A program made the position numbers and the translations under genes. The notes below the pieces were generated by a model. The model saw only the letters and a list, made by a program, of their open reading frames with translations, did no database searches and had not been told where the DNA came from. Positions 8,278 through 17,430 of a stretch of DNA of 64,000 nucleotides are shown one piece after another; position 1 is the stretch's first letter, and each line of letters starts with the position of its first letter. Origin of the DNA: JAGXQV01 sp964527565 (lineage in GTDB: Bacteria > Pseudomonadota > Gammaproteobacteria > Burkholderiales > Sulfuricellaceae). The stretch spans positions 55,786 to 119,785 of the forward strand of contig CAZGOY010000004.1 in NCBI GenBank assembly GCA_964527565.1, given 5' to 3'.

Positions 8278-9834
8278 TCAGGAGCTTGCCAGTGTCTCAG
8301 TCTCAAACCCGACAATATTGCGGCTATCCTTGCTGAATTCCACGCCGATCAAATGCACTGCGCCACTGGCGCGGTATTTCTCAGCGTAGTTTCTTTCGCG
8401 TAACTGTTCGATGGCGCGGCCTTCCGGCACCAGTTCCACCACCTTGAACTCAAACAGCCAGGTATGCCCGCCGTGCCTCACCGCCATGTCGATACGGCCA
8501 TGGTTGGTAACGTCTTCCAGCACAATATCCAGCCCCAGTGCCGCGAAATAGCTATAGAAGACGCTGGCCCAATAGCCTTCATACTGGGCAATCGGATTAT
8601 TGCGATACCAGTCGTGCGGAATGCTGGCAAAGAAGGCGTGAAATAAATCCTTCATGCCCGCAATGTTGTTAGCCAGCAGCAAGTCGATCAAGCGCAGGCG
8701 GTTGTTGAAAGCGACCGATTCATCCGCCCCCAAACCACCCAGCAGGCTGGCGTTCAAGCAGGATTCCACTTCGCGGTTGGGGTAACCCAGGGTGTAAACC
8801 CAGTGGCCAATAAGGGGCTGGCGCACTTCGCGCAATGTCAGGTAACCCGCTTGGAACATCAGCGCCTCGCAGGCGATGTGGTCAACGTCGAAAGTGGAAA
8901 GCAGCTGTTCACCCGCTTGCAGGCGCGCCAGGTCTGGCGTGAACTGCTGGCGCTGGGTGAGCAGCTTGACCAGAAAAGTGGGCGTGCCGGTTTCGAACCA
9001 GTAGGGACGAATCTGGCGGTTACTGAAAAGCAGCAGCAGGTCGAAAGGGTTATAAACCGCTTCGCCCAGCCAGTTGTAGCCGTTGTACCAGCGGCGGATT
9101 TCCTCGCGGTCCAATCCCTCAAGTTCGGCAGCGAAAACCGTATCCACATCGTGATCGGTATAGCCGCATAGGGCGCTGTAACGCGCATCGACACTGATGT
9201 CCTGAAGATTATTCAGGCCGGAAAACAGGCTGACCTTGCTGAATTTCGATACGCCAGTCAAAAAAGCAAAGCGGATGAACTGGTCGCTGTCCTTGATCAC
9301 CGAATAAAAATCTTTCAGCCCCTCGCGGATTTCCAGGGCCTTCTCCCGGTCTTCGATGCGGTCGAGGATGGGCTTGTCGTATTCGTCGATGAGCACCACA
9401 ACGTTTTGGCCGCTTTGTTCGGCCAGGCGGCGGATCAGGCGTTTGAAACGGCTACGCGCATCGGGATATTCGGCGGGAAGCTGGTGTTGTTCTTCCAGCG
9501 ACCCCAATTGCTCGTGCAGGCTGGCTTGCAGGTCGGCGGCTGAACCCAGCACCCCGCCGCCAAAACTGAAGCGCAACACCGGGTATTTCACCGACCAGTC
9601 CCAGTGCTGCTCCGCATCCAGGCCCTTGAACAGCGCAGCATTGCCCGCAAAGATTTCCTTCAGCGTATCGAGAAACAGGCTTTTGCCGAAGCGGCGCGGG
9701 CGCGAGAGAAAGAAGTGCGAGCCTTGCTCGATCAATTTCAAGGCCAGGGCGGTTTTATCGACGTAATAATAGGCGTCCCCTTCGCGGATTTTGGCGAAGG
9801 TCTGGATGCCGATGGGGAGTTTTTTGCGTTGCAT
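8278..9834 (-). CDS. AAA-ATPase-like / PD-(D/E)XK nuclease family protein
   Basis: The protein has 518 residues, starting at MQRKKLPIGIQTF (9834). The N-terminal AAA-ATPase_like domain carries a Walker A variant (SRPRRFGKSLFLDTLKEIF) and VVVLIDEYDKPI as Walker B. The C-terminal PDDEXK_9-type domain keeps the nuclease core, GRIDMAV and WLFEFKVVE (acidic residue plus E-x-K). Such genes occur in many copies in Bacteroidetes and some proteobacteria. Their role is unknown and they are often suspected to be mobile or defence-related. It stands alone, convergent with the Crp-PAS gene and 75 bases after the CheB-CheR gene. Confidence 0.85.
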   Translation of the reverse strand: MQRKKLPIGIQTFAKIREGDAYYYVDKTALALKLIEQGSHFFLSRPRRFGKSLFLDTLKEIFAGNAALFKGLDAEQHWDWSVKYPVLRFSFGGGVLGSAADLQASLHEQLGSLEEQHQLPAEYPDARSRFKRLIRRLAEQSGQNVVVLIDEYDKPILDRIEDREKALEIREGLKDFYSVIKDSDQFIRFAFLTGVSKFSKVSLFSGLNNLQDISVDARYSALCGYTDHDVDTVFAAELEGLDREEIRRWYNGYNWLGEAVYNPFDLLLLFSNRQIRPYWFETGTPTFLVKLLTQRQQFTPDLARLQAGEQLLSTFDVDHIACEALMFQAGYLTLREVRQPLIGHWVYTLGYPNREVESCLNASLLGGLGADESVAFNNRLRLIDLLLANNIAGMKDLFHAFFASIPHDWYRNNPIAQYEGYWASVFYSYFAALGLDIVLEDVTNHGRIDMAVRHGGHTWLFEFKVVELVPEGRAIEQLRERNYAEKYRASGAVHLIGVEFSKDSRNIVGFETETLASS

Positions 9835-9908
9835 GGCGGCATTATCCCAGATATTTTGATCCGGCGGTGCCACGCGCCGGGCGGGCATCGCCACCGGAAC
9901 GTGGCAGG

Positions 9909-12524
9909 CTATCCGCCGTCAATGCCAGTAGCGCGCACTTTGCGCAACTCGGCCTCCAGGCGCTTTGCTTCGCTGATGTCGATGAAGGTAATCACCACGC
10001 CGTCAATCACGTTCTCCAGGGTGCGGTAGGGCATGATCTTGGCGATGTACCAACTCGCATTGCGTCCAGTGACCTGTTTTTCCGAGAAGACCAGGGTATC
10101 GAGCACTTGCCGGGCATCTTGCTGCAATTCCGGATAATCCAGTTCGTTGACGATGTCGGAAAGCGGCCGCCCCACGTCGCCGGGAATCAGTTTGAAAATG
10201 CGCGTGGCTTGGTTGGTGAATCGTCTGACGTGCAGGGTGTTGTCGAGGAAGACGACGGCAATGTCGGTGCTGTTAAACAGGTTTTTCATGTCGTTGTTGG
10301 TCGCCGACAACTCGTCGAGCTTCGATTGCAGTTCGGCGTTGACGGTCTGCAATTCTTCGTTGAGCGACTGCATCTCCTCTTTCGAGGTGGTGAGTTCCTC
10401 GTTGGTGGATTGCAGTTCCTCGTTGGTGGATTGCAATTCTTCATTCGACGATTTGAGCTCTTCCTGCGAAATCTGCATTTCCTGACGGACGGACTGGATT
10501 TCCTCGGTAGCCCGTTGCAAGGCGTTTTCAAGTTCGGTAATGCGCGGGCTGACCGCCGATTTGCCTTTGCGGGCGCCGCTTTCCGCTGGCGGCGCGGCCA
10601 CGTCGGCAAACACGATCATGGCCATGCCCCGCAAGGCTTTCGGTTCCTGGATGGGGTAAACCGTCAGGTCGAGGCATTGCGTAGCGCCGTTGGTGCCCGC
10701 CTTGAGGTTGCGGCACAGCACCGGCTCCAGGGTGCGCAGCGCTTTGGGCAACGCGATGGACAGCTCCCCGCGCAACCCGTCGCGCGCCATCGCGTGGATG
10801 TTCCAATTGGCCTTGCCGGCAGCGGGTTCCAGATATTTCCCGGTGCGCCCGTTGATGAAGAGGATGTCGCCCTCGGCGTTGACCAGCACCGCCGCCGGGG
10901 CGAAGTGTTGCAAGAGAAGCTGATCGGCGAGTGTTTGCAGGTTGGGGGGGGGCATGGGCGTTAAAGAGGGCGTTCCGTCGCTGCCGGAAAAATGGCGGTT
11001 GGGGAATTCTACATCCAATATCCGATGGGGAACCTGCTCGCGGCGATAGATACGCGCTTTTTTCTCCAATGGGGTAAAAAGATTGTCATAGCCGCCAATG
11101 CCTTCCGCGCTACCCAGGAACAACACCCCACCGGGTTTGAGGCTGTAATGAAACAGGGGCAGCAATTGTTTTTGCAGCTCCGGCCCCAGATAAATCAGCA
11201 GATTCCGGCAGGTCAGGATGTCCAGTTTGGTGAAAGGAGGATCCATGGTGACGTTATGCGGCGCGAAGACCACCATCTCGCGGATTTCCTTGCTGATGCG
11301 GTAACCGCCGGCTTCTTCGCTGAAGAAACGCTCCAGGCGCTCGCGCGAAACGTCGGCGGCGATATTTGCCGGGTAATATCCCCGGCGCGCCTTGTTGATG
11401 GCGTCCGGGTCGAGATCTGTGGCAAATATCTGCAAGGCCACGTGCTCTAGGGGCTTGAGTTGCTGGATGAGTTCTTTGAAGAGGATGGCCAGCGAATAGG
11501 CTTCTTCGCCGCTCGAACAGCCGGCGACCCAGGCGCGCAAGAGACCATCGGCCGGATGGGACTGGATCATCGACGGCAAAACCAGTTCCTGCAAATAAGC
11601 CCAGGAGGCCGGGTCGCGGAAAAAATGGGTCACGCCGATCAACAGTTCCTTGAACAGCAAATCGACTTCCTGCGGATTTTCCTGGAGAAAACGGATGTAT
11701 TCCGTTATTCCGGGGAGTTGATGGACCCCCATGCGGCGCTCGATGCGCCGGTAAACCGTACTTTTTTTATAGCGTGAGAAGTCATGCCCGGTACGCGCGC
11801 GCAACAGGATGCAGGCTTTCTCGAATGCCGAATTTTTGGTGCTGCTCTCCGGCGTGGAAGGCGATTCAACCAGCGATGGCACCATGTTCAGAAATTTGAC
11901 GATGCGCCCCGGCAGGTCCTGTGCCGGAGCCACAATGTCGGCCAGCCCGGCTTGAATCGCGCTCTGGGGCATGGCCTCGAATTTCGCGCTTCCGGGTTCC
12001 TGCGCCAGGGAGAGCCCGCCCTGTTCCTTGATGGCTTGCAACCCCAGAGTGCCGTCCGACCCCATGCCGGAAAGAATCACGCCGATGGCGAACTCGCGCC
12101 GGTCCACGGCCAGGGTTCGCAAGAACGAATCAATCGGCAGCCGCAGTCCGTGAGCGGCTACCGGGTCAAGCAGATAGAGCTTGTCATGAAGAATGGAAAG
12201 GTCTTTACCGGGGGGAATCACATACACGCAATCCGGCATGACCTTCATGCGGTTTCCGGCTGGTTTTACCGTCATCGGCGTGGCGCGCTGCAAGAGTTCG
12301 GGCAGCATCCCGTGACGGTCCGGGGCAAGGTGCTGGATCACGACGAAGGCCATGCCGCTGTTCGGGGGTACGCCCGCAAAAAACTGTTCCAGCGCTTCCA
12401 GCCCGCCTGCCGATGCCCCTACGCCGATAATCGGGAAGGGGCGCGCGGCTGCGGGGGGCGGGGGGGCGGCCTCGGCCACCTGGGGGTGAGGCTGGGGAAG
12501 TGCCTGTTTCGCTTTGACTGGCAT
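9909..12524 (-). CDS. CheB-CheR fusion with coiled coil and PAS domain, no kinase domain
   Basis: The protein has 871 residues. A CheB methylesterase domain (about 32-212) keeps the catalytic triad S38 (GASAGG), H65 (QHLAP) and D157 (SGMGSDGTLG). A CheR methyltransferase domain (about 230-490) has the SAM-binding stretch VAGCSSGEEAYSLA and the typical FRDP. A long Glu/Ser-rich coiled coil follows (repeats of SNEELQSTNEEL), then a PAS domain (about 735-855). The protein ends at AKRLEAELRKVRATGIDGG. Many relatives continue into a histidine kinase after this PAS domain; here it is missing. No receiver domain precedes CheB. It probably links methylation-type control to another sensory pathway rather than to flagellar chemotaxis. 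Confidence 0.9.
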   Translation of the reverse strand: MPVKAKQALPQPHPQVAEAAPPPPAAARPFPIIGVGASAGGLEALEQFFAGVPPNSGMAFVVIQHLAPDRHGMLPELLQRATPMTVKPAGNRMKVMPDCVYVIPPGKDLSILHDKLYLLDPVAAHGLRLPIDSFLRTLAVDRREFAIGVILSGMGSDGTLGLQAIKEQGGLSLAQEPGSAKFEAMPQSAIQAGLADIVAPAQDLPGRIVKFLNMVPSLVESPSTPESSTKNSAFEKACILLRARTGHDFSRYKKSTVYRRIERRMGVHQLPGITEYIRFLQENPQEVDLLFKELLIGVTHFFRDPASWAYLQELVLPSMIQSHPADGLLRAWVAGCSSGEEAYSLAILFKELIQQLKPLEHVALQIFATDLDPDAINKARRGYYPANIAADVSRERLERFFSEEAGGYRISKEIREMVVFAPHNVTMDPPFTKLDILTCRNLLIYLGPELQKQLLPLFHYSLKPGGVLFLGSAEGIGGYDNLFTPLEKKARIYRREQVPHRILDVEFPNRHFSGSDGTPSLTPMPPPNLQTLADQLLLQHFAPAAVLVNAEGDILFINGRTGKYLEPAAGKANWNIHAMARDGLRGELSIALPKALRTLEPVLCRNLKAGTNGATQCLDLTVYPIQEPKALRGMAMIVFADVAAPPAESGARKGKSAVSPRITELENALQRATEEIQSVRQEMQISQEELKSSNEELQSTNEELQSTNEELTTSKEEMQSLNEELQTVNAELQSKLDELSATNNDMKNLFNSTDIAVVFLDNTLHVRRFTNQATRIFKLIPGDVGRPLSDIVNELDYPELQQDARQVLDTLVFSEKQVTGRNASWYIAKIMPYRTLENVIDGVVITFIDISEAKRLEAELRKVRATGIDGG

Positions 12525-12612
12525 CGTCCGTCACTTTTCCAATGGTTATTCCGGCTTCTGGTGCCGGTTGGCAACCGTTAGCCCGGTTTTTTCATGAATG
12601 CCACCCAATCCT

Positions 12613-12687
12613 GTAGGAGGGGGCTTGCCCCCGAGGTTTTGACTTTTTCCCTGAACGAAGAAGCTCGGGGCCAAGGCCCCTCCTACC
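12613..12687. repeat. REP-like repeat, copy 1
   Basis: Starts GTAGGAGGGGGCTTGCCCCC and ends CGGGGCCAAGGCCCCTCCTAC. The two ends are inverted copies, each able to fold into a GC-rich hairpin. A second copy lies at 36832-36902. It sits in the 243-base gap between the CheB-CheR gene and the lipoprotein gene, where no gene is seen. Confidence 0.8.
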
Positions 12688-12767
12688 GGCAAGGCTGCAT
12701 TTTTATGAAACATTAGGGTCAGATTACACCGGCACGCATCAATGTGGCAAAGAGAGGCGCCTGGGTG

Positions 12768-13454
12768 TCAGGGCAGGCTGGCGAACAGTGCGTTGGCGGA
12801 CTGCTCTACGGCGGTCTTGAACGGGATGGCGTCTTCGTACAAGGACTCGTGGGACGATCTCAGTTCCTGGGCACCCTCCCAGGCAACCGAGCCGTCTGTG
12901 CCGTCCCATATCTGAAGGTACAGTCTCAGGGCAGCGGTCTTGGTTTCTACGACGCGCATGCCCAGCGCACCCCAGCGGCTCTTCGATTCCTGGCGGAAGG
13001 TGCCGAGTTTGAGATGCGCCAAGTAACGGACACCGGTCAAGCGGGAAACTTTTTGCAGCGTATCCCGGTTGAAAATTCCCGACAGGCGGTAATCTTCGAA
13101 CATCTGCCGGTATTCGCTGGCCAGTCCCGCACGGTTGACCGCGCTCAGCGTCGACGGCAGGGAGACGATACGCAAGCCGGGGCGCGCCTGCTTGAGCGCC
13201 TCGGTAAACGCCAGCGCCAAAGCCTGCTTGTCTTCTTCCTGCCCGGTGACGGAAGTCGGTGTAATAAAGGCGATTCCCGTCGTTTTCAGAACCTGGGGTT
13301 CCAGATCGATGGCCAGTGCCTGCGTTGTCGAATGCAATTGGTTGGTGCTGGCGCAGCCGGATAACAACAGCAGCGCCGCCAGTGTCAATCCCAGCGCAGG
13401 CATTCTGCGCAGGGGGAGGGGCGCATTATTCGCGCCGCAGGTTTTCGCGGACAT
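12768..13454 (-). CDS. Putative lipoprotein of unknown function
   Basis: Up to 228 residues if translation starts at 13454; a start at 13403 (MPALGLTL) would still leave a signal peptide with lipobox LLSGC. Neither start has a clear ribosome-binding site. The mature part (ITPTSVTGQEEDKQALALAFTEAL, LTGVRYLAHLKLGTFRQE) suggests a small mixed alpha/beta domain like those of lipoproteins that recall TolB/LpoB or CsgG. I do not recognise the family firmly. The DUF883 gene lies 11 bases upstream, so the two may share a transcript. Confidence 0.65.
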   Translation of the reverse strand: MSAKTCGANNAPLPLRRMPALGLTLAALLLLSGCASTNQLHSTTQALAIDLEPQVLKTTGIAFITPTSVTGQEEDKQALALAFTEALKQARPGLRIVSLPSTLSAVNRAGLASEYRQMFEDYRLSGIFNRDTLQKVSRLTGVRYLAHLKLGTFRQESKSRWGALGMRVVETKTAALRLYLQIWDGTDGSVAWEGAQELRSSHESLYEDAIPFKTAVEQSANALFASLP

Positions 13455-13464
13455 GGCGCGGCGT

Positions 13465-13797
13465 CTAGCGGCGGCTGATGAGCAGGCCGACCGCCAGGGC
13501 GAAGGCGGCGGCGGCGCCAATCATTTTCCAGGGGTTTTCGTGGACGTAAACGTCGGTAGCCCTGGCGGCGGCTTTGGTATTGGCCAGCAGCGCGGCCTCT
13601 GCCCCGGACATGCGGGCTTTTGCGACGCGGATGGAGTGGTTTGCCTTGGCGCGCAGCCCGGCCAGTTGTTCGCCCCCCTGGCTGGAGGTCGCCTTCAGTA
13701 GCGCTTCCGCATCCGCCACCACTTCCTTGAAATCGGCAATGACTTCATCGGAAAAATTTTCCATGCTCTTTTCCATGGTCTGGCCTATTGTGCTCAT
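13465..13797 (-). CDS. DUF883 (ElaB/YqjD-like) membrane-anchored protein
   Basis: The protein has 110 residues. A long amphipathic helix is followed by a C-terminal YVHENPWKMIGAAAAFALAVGLLISRR, the family-typical single membrane anchor and RR tail. E. coli ElaB and YqjD are tail-anchored inner-membrane proteins that bind ribosomes and rise in stationary phase. A similar stress role is inferred here. Its neighbours are the small DUF5670-like gene upstream and the lipoprotein downstream. Confidence 0.88.
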   Translation of the reverse strand: MSTIGQTMEKSMENFSDEVIADFKEVVADAEALLKATSSQGGEQLAGLRAKANHSIRVAKARMSGAEAALLANTKAAARATDVYVHENPWKMIGAAAAFALAVGLLISRR

Positions 13798-13842
13798 GAT
13801 GAAATCCTTAAAATAATTGACGGTGGTTTATGTGGCGCGCCC

Positions 13843-13989
13843 TTACAGGCTCCGGCCCCGGATGAGACGCATCAGGACCACGATTACTGCGATGATCAGG
13901 AGAACGTGAATGAACCCGCCCATGGTGTATGAGGAAACCAAACCGAGCAGCCATAGGACAATCAAGATAATCGCGACAGTTTCGAGCAT
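13843..13989 (-). CDS. Small hydrophobic protein, lmo0937/DUF5670 family
   Basis: The protein has 48 residues (MLETVAIILIVLWLLGLVSS, then a second hydrophobic segment and RLIRGRSL). The start at 13989 is chosen because AGGAGT lies six bases upstream and MLET is the usual start of the family; the frame is open to 14040. Two membrane helices are predicted by eye. Function is unknown, and the family commonly accompanies CsbD and DUF883 genes in stress loci. Confidence 0.8.
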   Translation of the reverse strand: MLETVAIILIVLWLLGLVSSYTMGGFIHVLLIIAVIVVLMRLIRGRSL

Positions 13990-14063
13990 TTTTTCTACTC
14001 CTGAAAAATTTAAGACGAGCGTCATCAAGCGTTCGCTCATGGTCCTCGGTTTTTCAAAAGCGT

Positions 14064-14083
14064 TCCGTGCGCTGGCGTACTTA
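14064..14083. promoter_or_regulatory. Shared palindrome in divergent promoter region
   Basis: TCCGTGCG-CTGG-CGTACTTA lies between the small membrane protein gene (start 13989) and the AI-2E-type permease gene (start 14194). It could act on either. Confidence 0.5.
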
Positions 14084-14193
14084 ATCCGGTGGATAATCTT
14101 CGCACACGGTCGCTGCTTACGTGGCAGAATTCGCCCGAAGCGCCGGTCTATCGCCCCCCGGCGGATTGTTCAGGGGCAGGAAGGGACGCTGTA

Positions 14194-15276
14194 ATGCCCA
14201 CGCAACAACGTTTGCAACAATTCGTGCAACTGGCCGCCCTCGCCCTCGTCCTCATCGGCTGTTATCTGGTCCTGATGCCGTTCATTCCCGCCATTCTTTT
14301 CGCCGTGGTGGTGTGCATCGCCACTTGGCCGCTCTATGTGCGGCTGCATGGGGTTTTGCGCGGAAAATCCACCCTGGCGGCGCTGGCGATGATGTTGCTG
14401 CTGGCGGCACTGGTGCTCGTGCCCACGGCCTTGCTGGTTTTCAGCCTCACCGACAATGTGGCGGACCTCGCCGGAATGGCCAGGGCATTGCTGAGCCATG
14501 GCGCCAGCCAGCCGCCCGGCTGGCTCAAGGAGATTCCCCTGGTCGGCGCGCAGATCGACGGCTACTGGCAGCAGCTCGCCGCCGACCGGGAGGCTGCCGT
14601 GGCGCTGTTCCAGCGGATGCTGAACCCGGCCAGGGACTTCCTCCTGGCGTCCGGCAAGACGCTCGGCCATAGCCTGTTGCAGATGACGTTCGCCGTTTTT
14701 ATCGGCTTCTTTTTCTTTCGCGATGGCGATGCCTTGCTGCGGAACCTGCGGGTTGGGCTGGAAAAGCTGGCCGGGCCGGTCGGCACGGAATTGCTGGCGA
14801 CCATACACGGCACGGTGGCGGGCGTGGTGCATGGCATTTTCGGCACGGCGCTGGCGCAGGCGCTGGCCGCCTGGATCGGCTTTCTGATCGCGGGGGTGCC
14901 GGGCGCCTTTCTGCTGGCCGTCGCCACTTTTTTCCTCTCCGTGGTGCCGGTCGGCCCGCCCTTGATCTGGGGCGGCGCCATCTTCTGGCTGGTTCGGCAG
15001 GATGCCATCGGCTGGGCGATTTTCATGGCGCTGTGGGGCTTTTTCGTCATCAGCAGTATCGACAATCTGGTCAAGCCCTATCTCATCAGCCGCGGCAGCG
15101 GTTTGCCCCTGCTTCTTATCGTGCTGGGCGTGTTCGGCGGCATTGCCGCCTTCGGCTTCATCGGTGTTTTCATCGGCCCGCCATTGCTCGCAGTCGGTCT
15201 TACCCTGGTGCGCCTGTGGCTGGCGGCGCCAGCGCTGAAAATAGCCGTCTCTGGCGCCGCACCGCCGCCCCCATAG
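14194..15276 (+). CDS. AI-2E family transporter (PerM-like permease)
   Basis: The protein has 360 residues. AGGAAGGG lies upstream of ATG 14194, while an upstream in-frame ATG at 14089 has no ribosome-binding site. Many hydrophobic segments fit the eight-helix PerM/TqsA fold: paired helices at the N-terminus, a large soluble loop (about 100-190), then the conserved C-terminal block with VPVGPPLIWG and GLPLLLIVLGVFGGIAAFG. The family includes AI-2 exporters and Na+/H+ antiporters, so substrate cannot be assigned. It is divergent from the DUF883 cluster. Confidence 0.88.
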   Translation: MPTQQRLQQFVQLAALALVLIGCYLVLMPFIPAILFAVVVCIATWPLYVRLHGVLRGKSTLAALAMMLLLAALVLVPTALLVFSLTDNVADLAGMARALLSHGASQPPGWLKEIPLVGAQIDGYWQQLAADREAAVALFQRMLNPARDFLLASGKTLGHSLLQMTFAVFIGFFFFRDGDALLRNLRVGLEKLAGPVGTELLATIHGTVAGVVHGIFGTALAQALAAWIGFLIAGVPGAFLLAVATFFLSVVPVGPPLIWGGAIFWLVRQDAIGWAIFMALWGFFVISSIDNLVKPYLISRGSGLPLLLIVLGVFGGIAAFGFIGVFIGPPLLAVGLTLVRLWLAAPALKIAVSGAAPPPP

Positions 15277-15318
15277 TCGGGCGCCCTTGCAGCCGTTGGT
15301 GCGCATGGGGGTTGAATG

Positions 15319-15334
15319 TCTGTTAACGCACAGA
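15319..15334. promoter_or_regulatory. Candidate operator, short form of shared palindrome
   Basis: TCTGTTAACGCACAGA has TCTGT and ACAGA as perfect inverted arms and lies 65 bases upstream of the glycine-zipper gene at 15400. It is the closest match to the site at 3698. Confidence 0.55.
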
Positions 15335-15399
15335 CCCGCTTGCCGGGATAGCCTACGCTGAAGAGCGATGCAGGCAAACCAACATCCCAGGAGAGCACC

Positions 15400-16476
15400 A
15401 TGAAAATTTTACGAACATTCTTTGCTGCGCTTATCACCTTATCAGCGCTGCTTCCTCTCGCGCTATTGCCGGTTCCGGCGCAGGCGCAGCAGTACAACCA
15501 GTCGCAGGCGACACCGCGCATCGAAGGTTTCAATGTCGATGAAGTGCGTAAGCTGGCGCCGGGGGTCGAGCTCAGTTTTTCCTTGTACGGCACGCCGGGT
15601 GGCCAAGCCACGCTGAATATTGCCGGTGCCGTGCGCAACCTGATCCTGAACGAATCCGAGGCTGGCCTGTATGAGGGCACCTACACGATCAGTTCGCGTG
15701 ACAAGATTGCCGCGCGCAGTGCGGTCACCGCCAATCTGCGCGTCGGCAATCAGGTTGCCAGCGCGATATTGAATGAATCCTTGCAGAGCGGCATCGGCTA
15801 CCATGCGGCGAAGGACGCGGCGGGGCCGCTGCCCGGCATCGAGCGCTTCGATGTCGAGCCGGTTGCCGAACTGAGTGGCGGCAATGATCTGCGTTTCACG
15901 CTGCTGGGTAGTCCCGGCGGCAAGGTGGATGTCACCATCAAGGGGGTGAAGGGAAAACTATTCCTGCCGGAGGTGAAGAGCGGCGAATATAGCGGCGTCT
16001 ATACCATCAAGAACCGTGACCGGATTACCGCGAACAGCGCGGTGAAAGCCAATCTGCGCGTGGGCGAGCGCGTTGCCGGCGTTACTCTGGGTAAATCCCT
16101 GCAAAGCGGCGCTAGCATCGCTGAATCCTCTGCGGGCATCTGCCATAACTGCGGCACGATTGAGGCCATCAATTTCGTCGAAGTGAAAGGGGAAGGCGGC
16201 TATCTCGGTACCATCGGCGGCGGCGTCATCGGCGCCTTGCTGGGCAGCCAGATCGGCAAGGGTTCCGGGCGCACCGCCGCACAAATAGCCGGTGCGCTGG
16301 GTGGGGCTTATGCGGGGCATGCCATCGAAGGCAACGTGCGCAAGTCGAACCATTACGAAGTGGTGGTGCGCCTGCAAAACGGTGCGACGCAAACCGTCGC
16401 TTTCACAACGGAACCGGATTACCGGATCGGGGACAAGGTCAAGATCAACGAGGGCGTCATTGTGCGCAATCCATGA
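15400..16476 (+). CDS. Exported protein with two duplicated modules and a glycine-zipper domain
   Basis: The protein has 358 residues with a signal peptide (cleavage near AQA, residue 29). Two tandem modules of about 90 residues are clearly homologous: each has TPGGQ/SPGGK, then YEGTYTI/YSGVYTI and ANLRVG, and each ends in ESLQSG or KSLQSG. The C-terminal part has a glycine zipper (GTIGGGVIGALLGSQIGKGSG, split here by context, and IAGALGGAYAGHAIEG) of the 2TM family that inserts in the outer membrane. It ends with a small beta domain. A CHNC motif at the start of the last part resembles the SlyB-type CxxC stretch. Function is unknown; an envelope-stress role is inferred from context and the operator upstream. 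Confidence 0.8.
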   Translation: MKILRTFFAALITLSALLPLALLPVPAQAQQYNQSQATPRIEGFNVDEVRKLAPGVELSFSLYGTPGGQATLNIAGAVRNLILNESEAGLYEGTYTISSRDKIAARSAVTANLRVGNQVASAILNESLQSGIGYHAAKDAAGPLPGIERFDVEPVAELSGGNDLRFTLLGSPGGKVDVTIKGVKGKLFLPEVKSGEYSGVYTIKNRDRITANSAVKANLRVGERVAGVTLGKSLQSGASIAESSAGICHNCGTIEAINFVEVKGEGGYLGTIGGGVIGALLGSQIGKGSGRTAAQIAGALGGAYAGHAIEGNVRKSNHYEVVVRLQNGATQTVAFTTEPDYRIGDKVKINEGVIVRNP

Positions 16477-16485
16477 TCCCACCCC

Positions 16486-17430
16486 ATGTCCCGTGAATTC
16501 GTCAGCCTTATCGTTCGCGCCAGCCCCCACTGGGCGCGGCGGCTGAAAAGCGTTCTGGTCGGTTCGCTGTCATCCTGGATCGACCACCGCGCTTCCAGCA
16601 AGGGCGCGGCCCTGGCTTTCTACACCCTGTTTTCCATGACGCCCATCCTGGTGCTGGCGATTGCGGTCGCCGGCTACATCTTCGGAGCCGAGGCGGCCCA
16701 GGGCGAGATTGTCGCCCAAGTGCAGGGGCTGGTCGGGCCGAATGGCGCGCAGGCAATCCAGGCTTTGCTGGCGGCTGCGCGCGATCCCGTTTCCGGGCTG
16801 GTGGCGACGCTGGTGGCGAGCGTGCTGCTGCTGCTGGGGGCCACCAGTGTCTTCGCCGAGTTGAAGGGTAGCCTGGACGATATGTGGGGCATCGCCCCCC
16901 CCACTCATTCAGCCTTTGGCGCGCTCCTGAGAACCCGGCTGTTGTCTTTTGGCCTAGTGCTCGTTCTGGCTTTCCTGCTGCTCGTTTCGCTGGTGGTCAG
17001 TGCCGCGCTGGCCATGCTCGAACGCTATGCAGGCGGGGTGCTGGGCAGTTCCAGCGCGCTACTTGCGACAATGTCTTCCCTGATTTCATTCGCCATCATC
17101 GCCTGCCTCTTCGCCGTCATCTACAAGACTCTGCCGGACGCGCCGCTGTCGTGGCGCGATGTGTGGATCGGGGCTGCCTTCACGGCGGGGCTGTTCAGCC
17201 TGGGGAAATACGCGATTGGCCTGTATCTGGGCAACAGCGGCGTGGCATCCAGTTTTGGTGCCGCCGGATCGTTAATTGCGTTGCTGCTGTGGGTGTATTA
17301 CTCGGCGCAGATTTTCTTTCTGGGGGCGGAGTTCACGCGGCATTACGCCTTGTGGTTCGGCAGCTTGCAGCATGAGCGGCTACGCGCCGAGGAAATGGGC
17401 CGCCTGGCCGCGCGCCCGGAAATCAGGTAG
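16486..17430 (+). CDS. YihY/BrkB family inner-membrane protein
   Basis: The protein has 314 residues. The family signature near the N-terminus (SKGAALAFYTLFSMTPILVLAI) is followed by six likely membrane helices. The conserved C-terminal block (GSLIALLLWVYYSAQIFFLGAEFTR) is present and complete. Length is normal. The family was once annotated as ribonuclease BN or virulence factor BrkB; its activity is not established. It starts nine bases after the glycine-zipper gene and is probably in the same operon. Its last bases overlap the convergent XrtH-partner gene. Confidence 0.9.
   Translation: MSREFVSLIVRASPHWARRLKSVLVGSLSSWIDHRASSKGAALAFYTLFSMTPILVLAIAVAGYIFGAEAAQGEIVAQVQGLVGPNGAQAIQALLAAARDPVSGLVATLVASVLLLLGATSVFAELKGSLDDMWGIAPPTHSAFGALLRTRLLSFGLVLVLAFLLLVSLVVSAALAMLERYAGGVLGSSSALLATMSSLISFAIIACLFAVIYKTLPDAPLSWRDVWIGAAFTAGLFSLGKYAIGLYLGNSGVASSFGAAGSLIALLLWVYYSAQIFFLGAEFTRHYALWFGSLQHERLRAEEMGRLAARPEIR

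Noticed and set aside
9867..12581. Plus-strand open frames opposite the CheB-CheR gene
   Set aside because: Low-complexity shadows without domains; the minus-strand gene has intact catalytic motifs.
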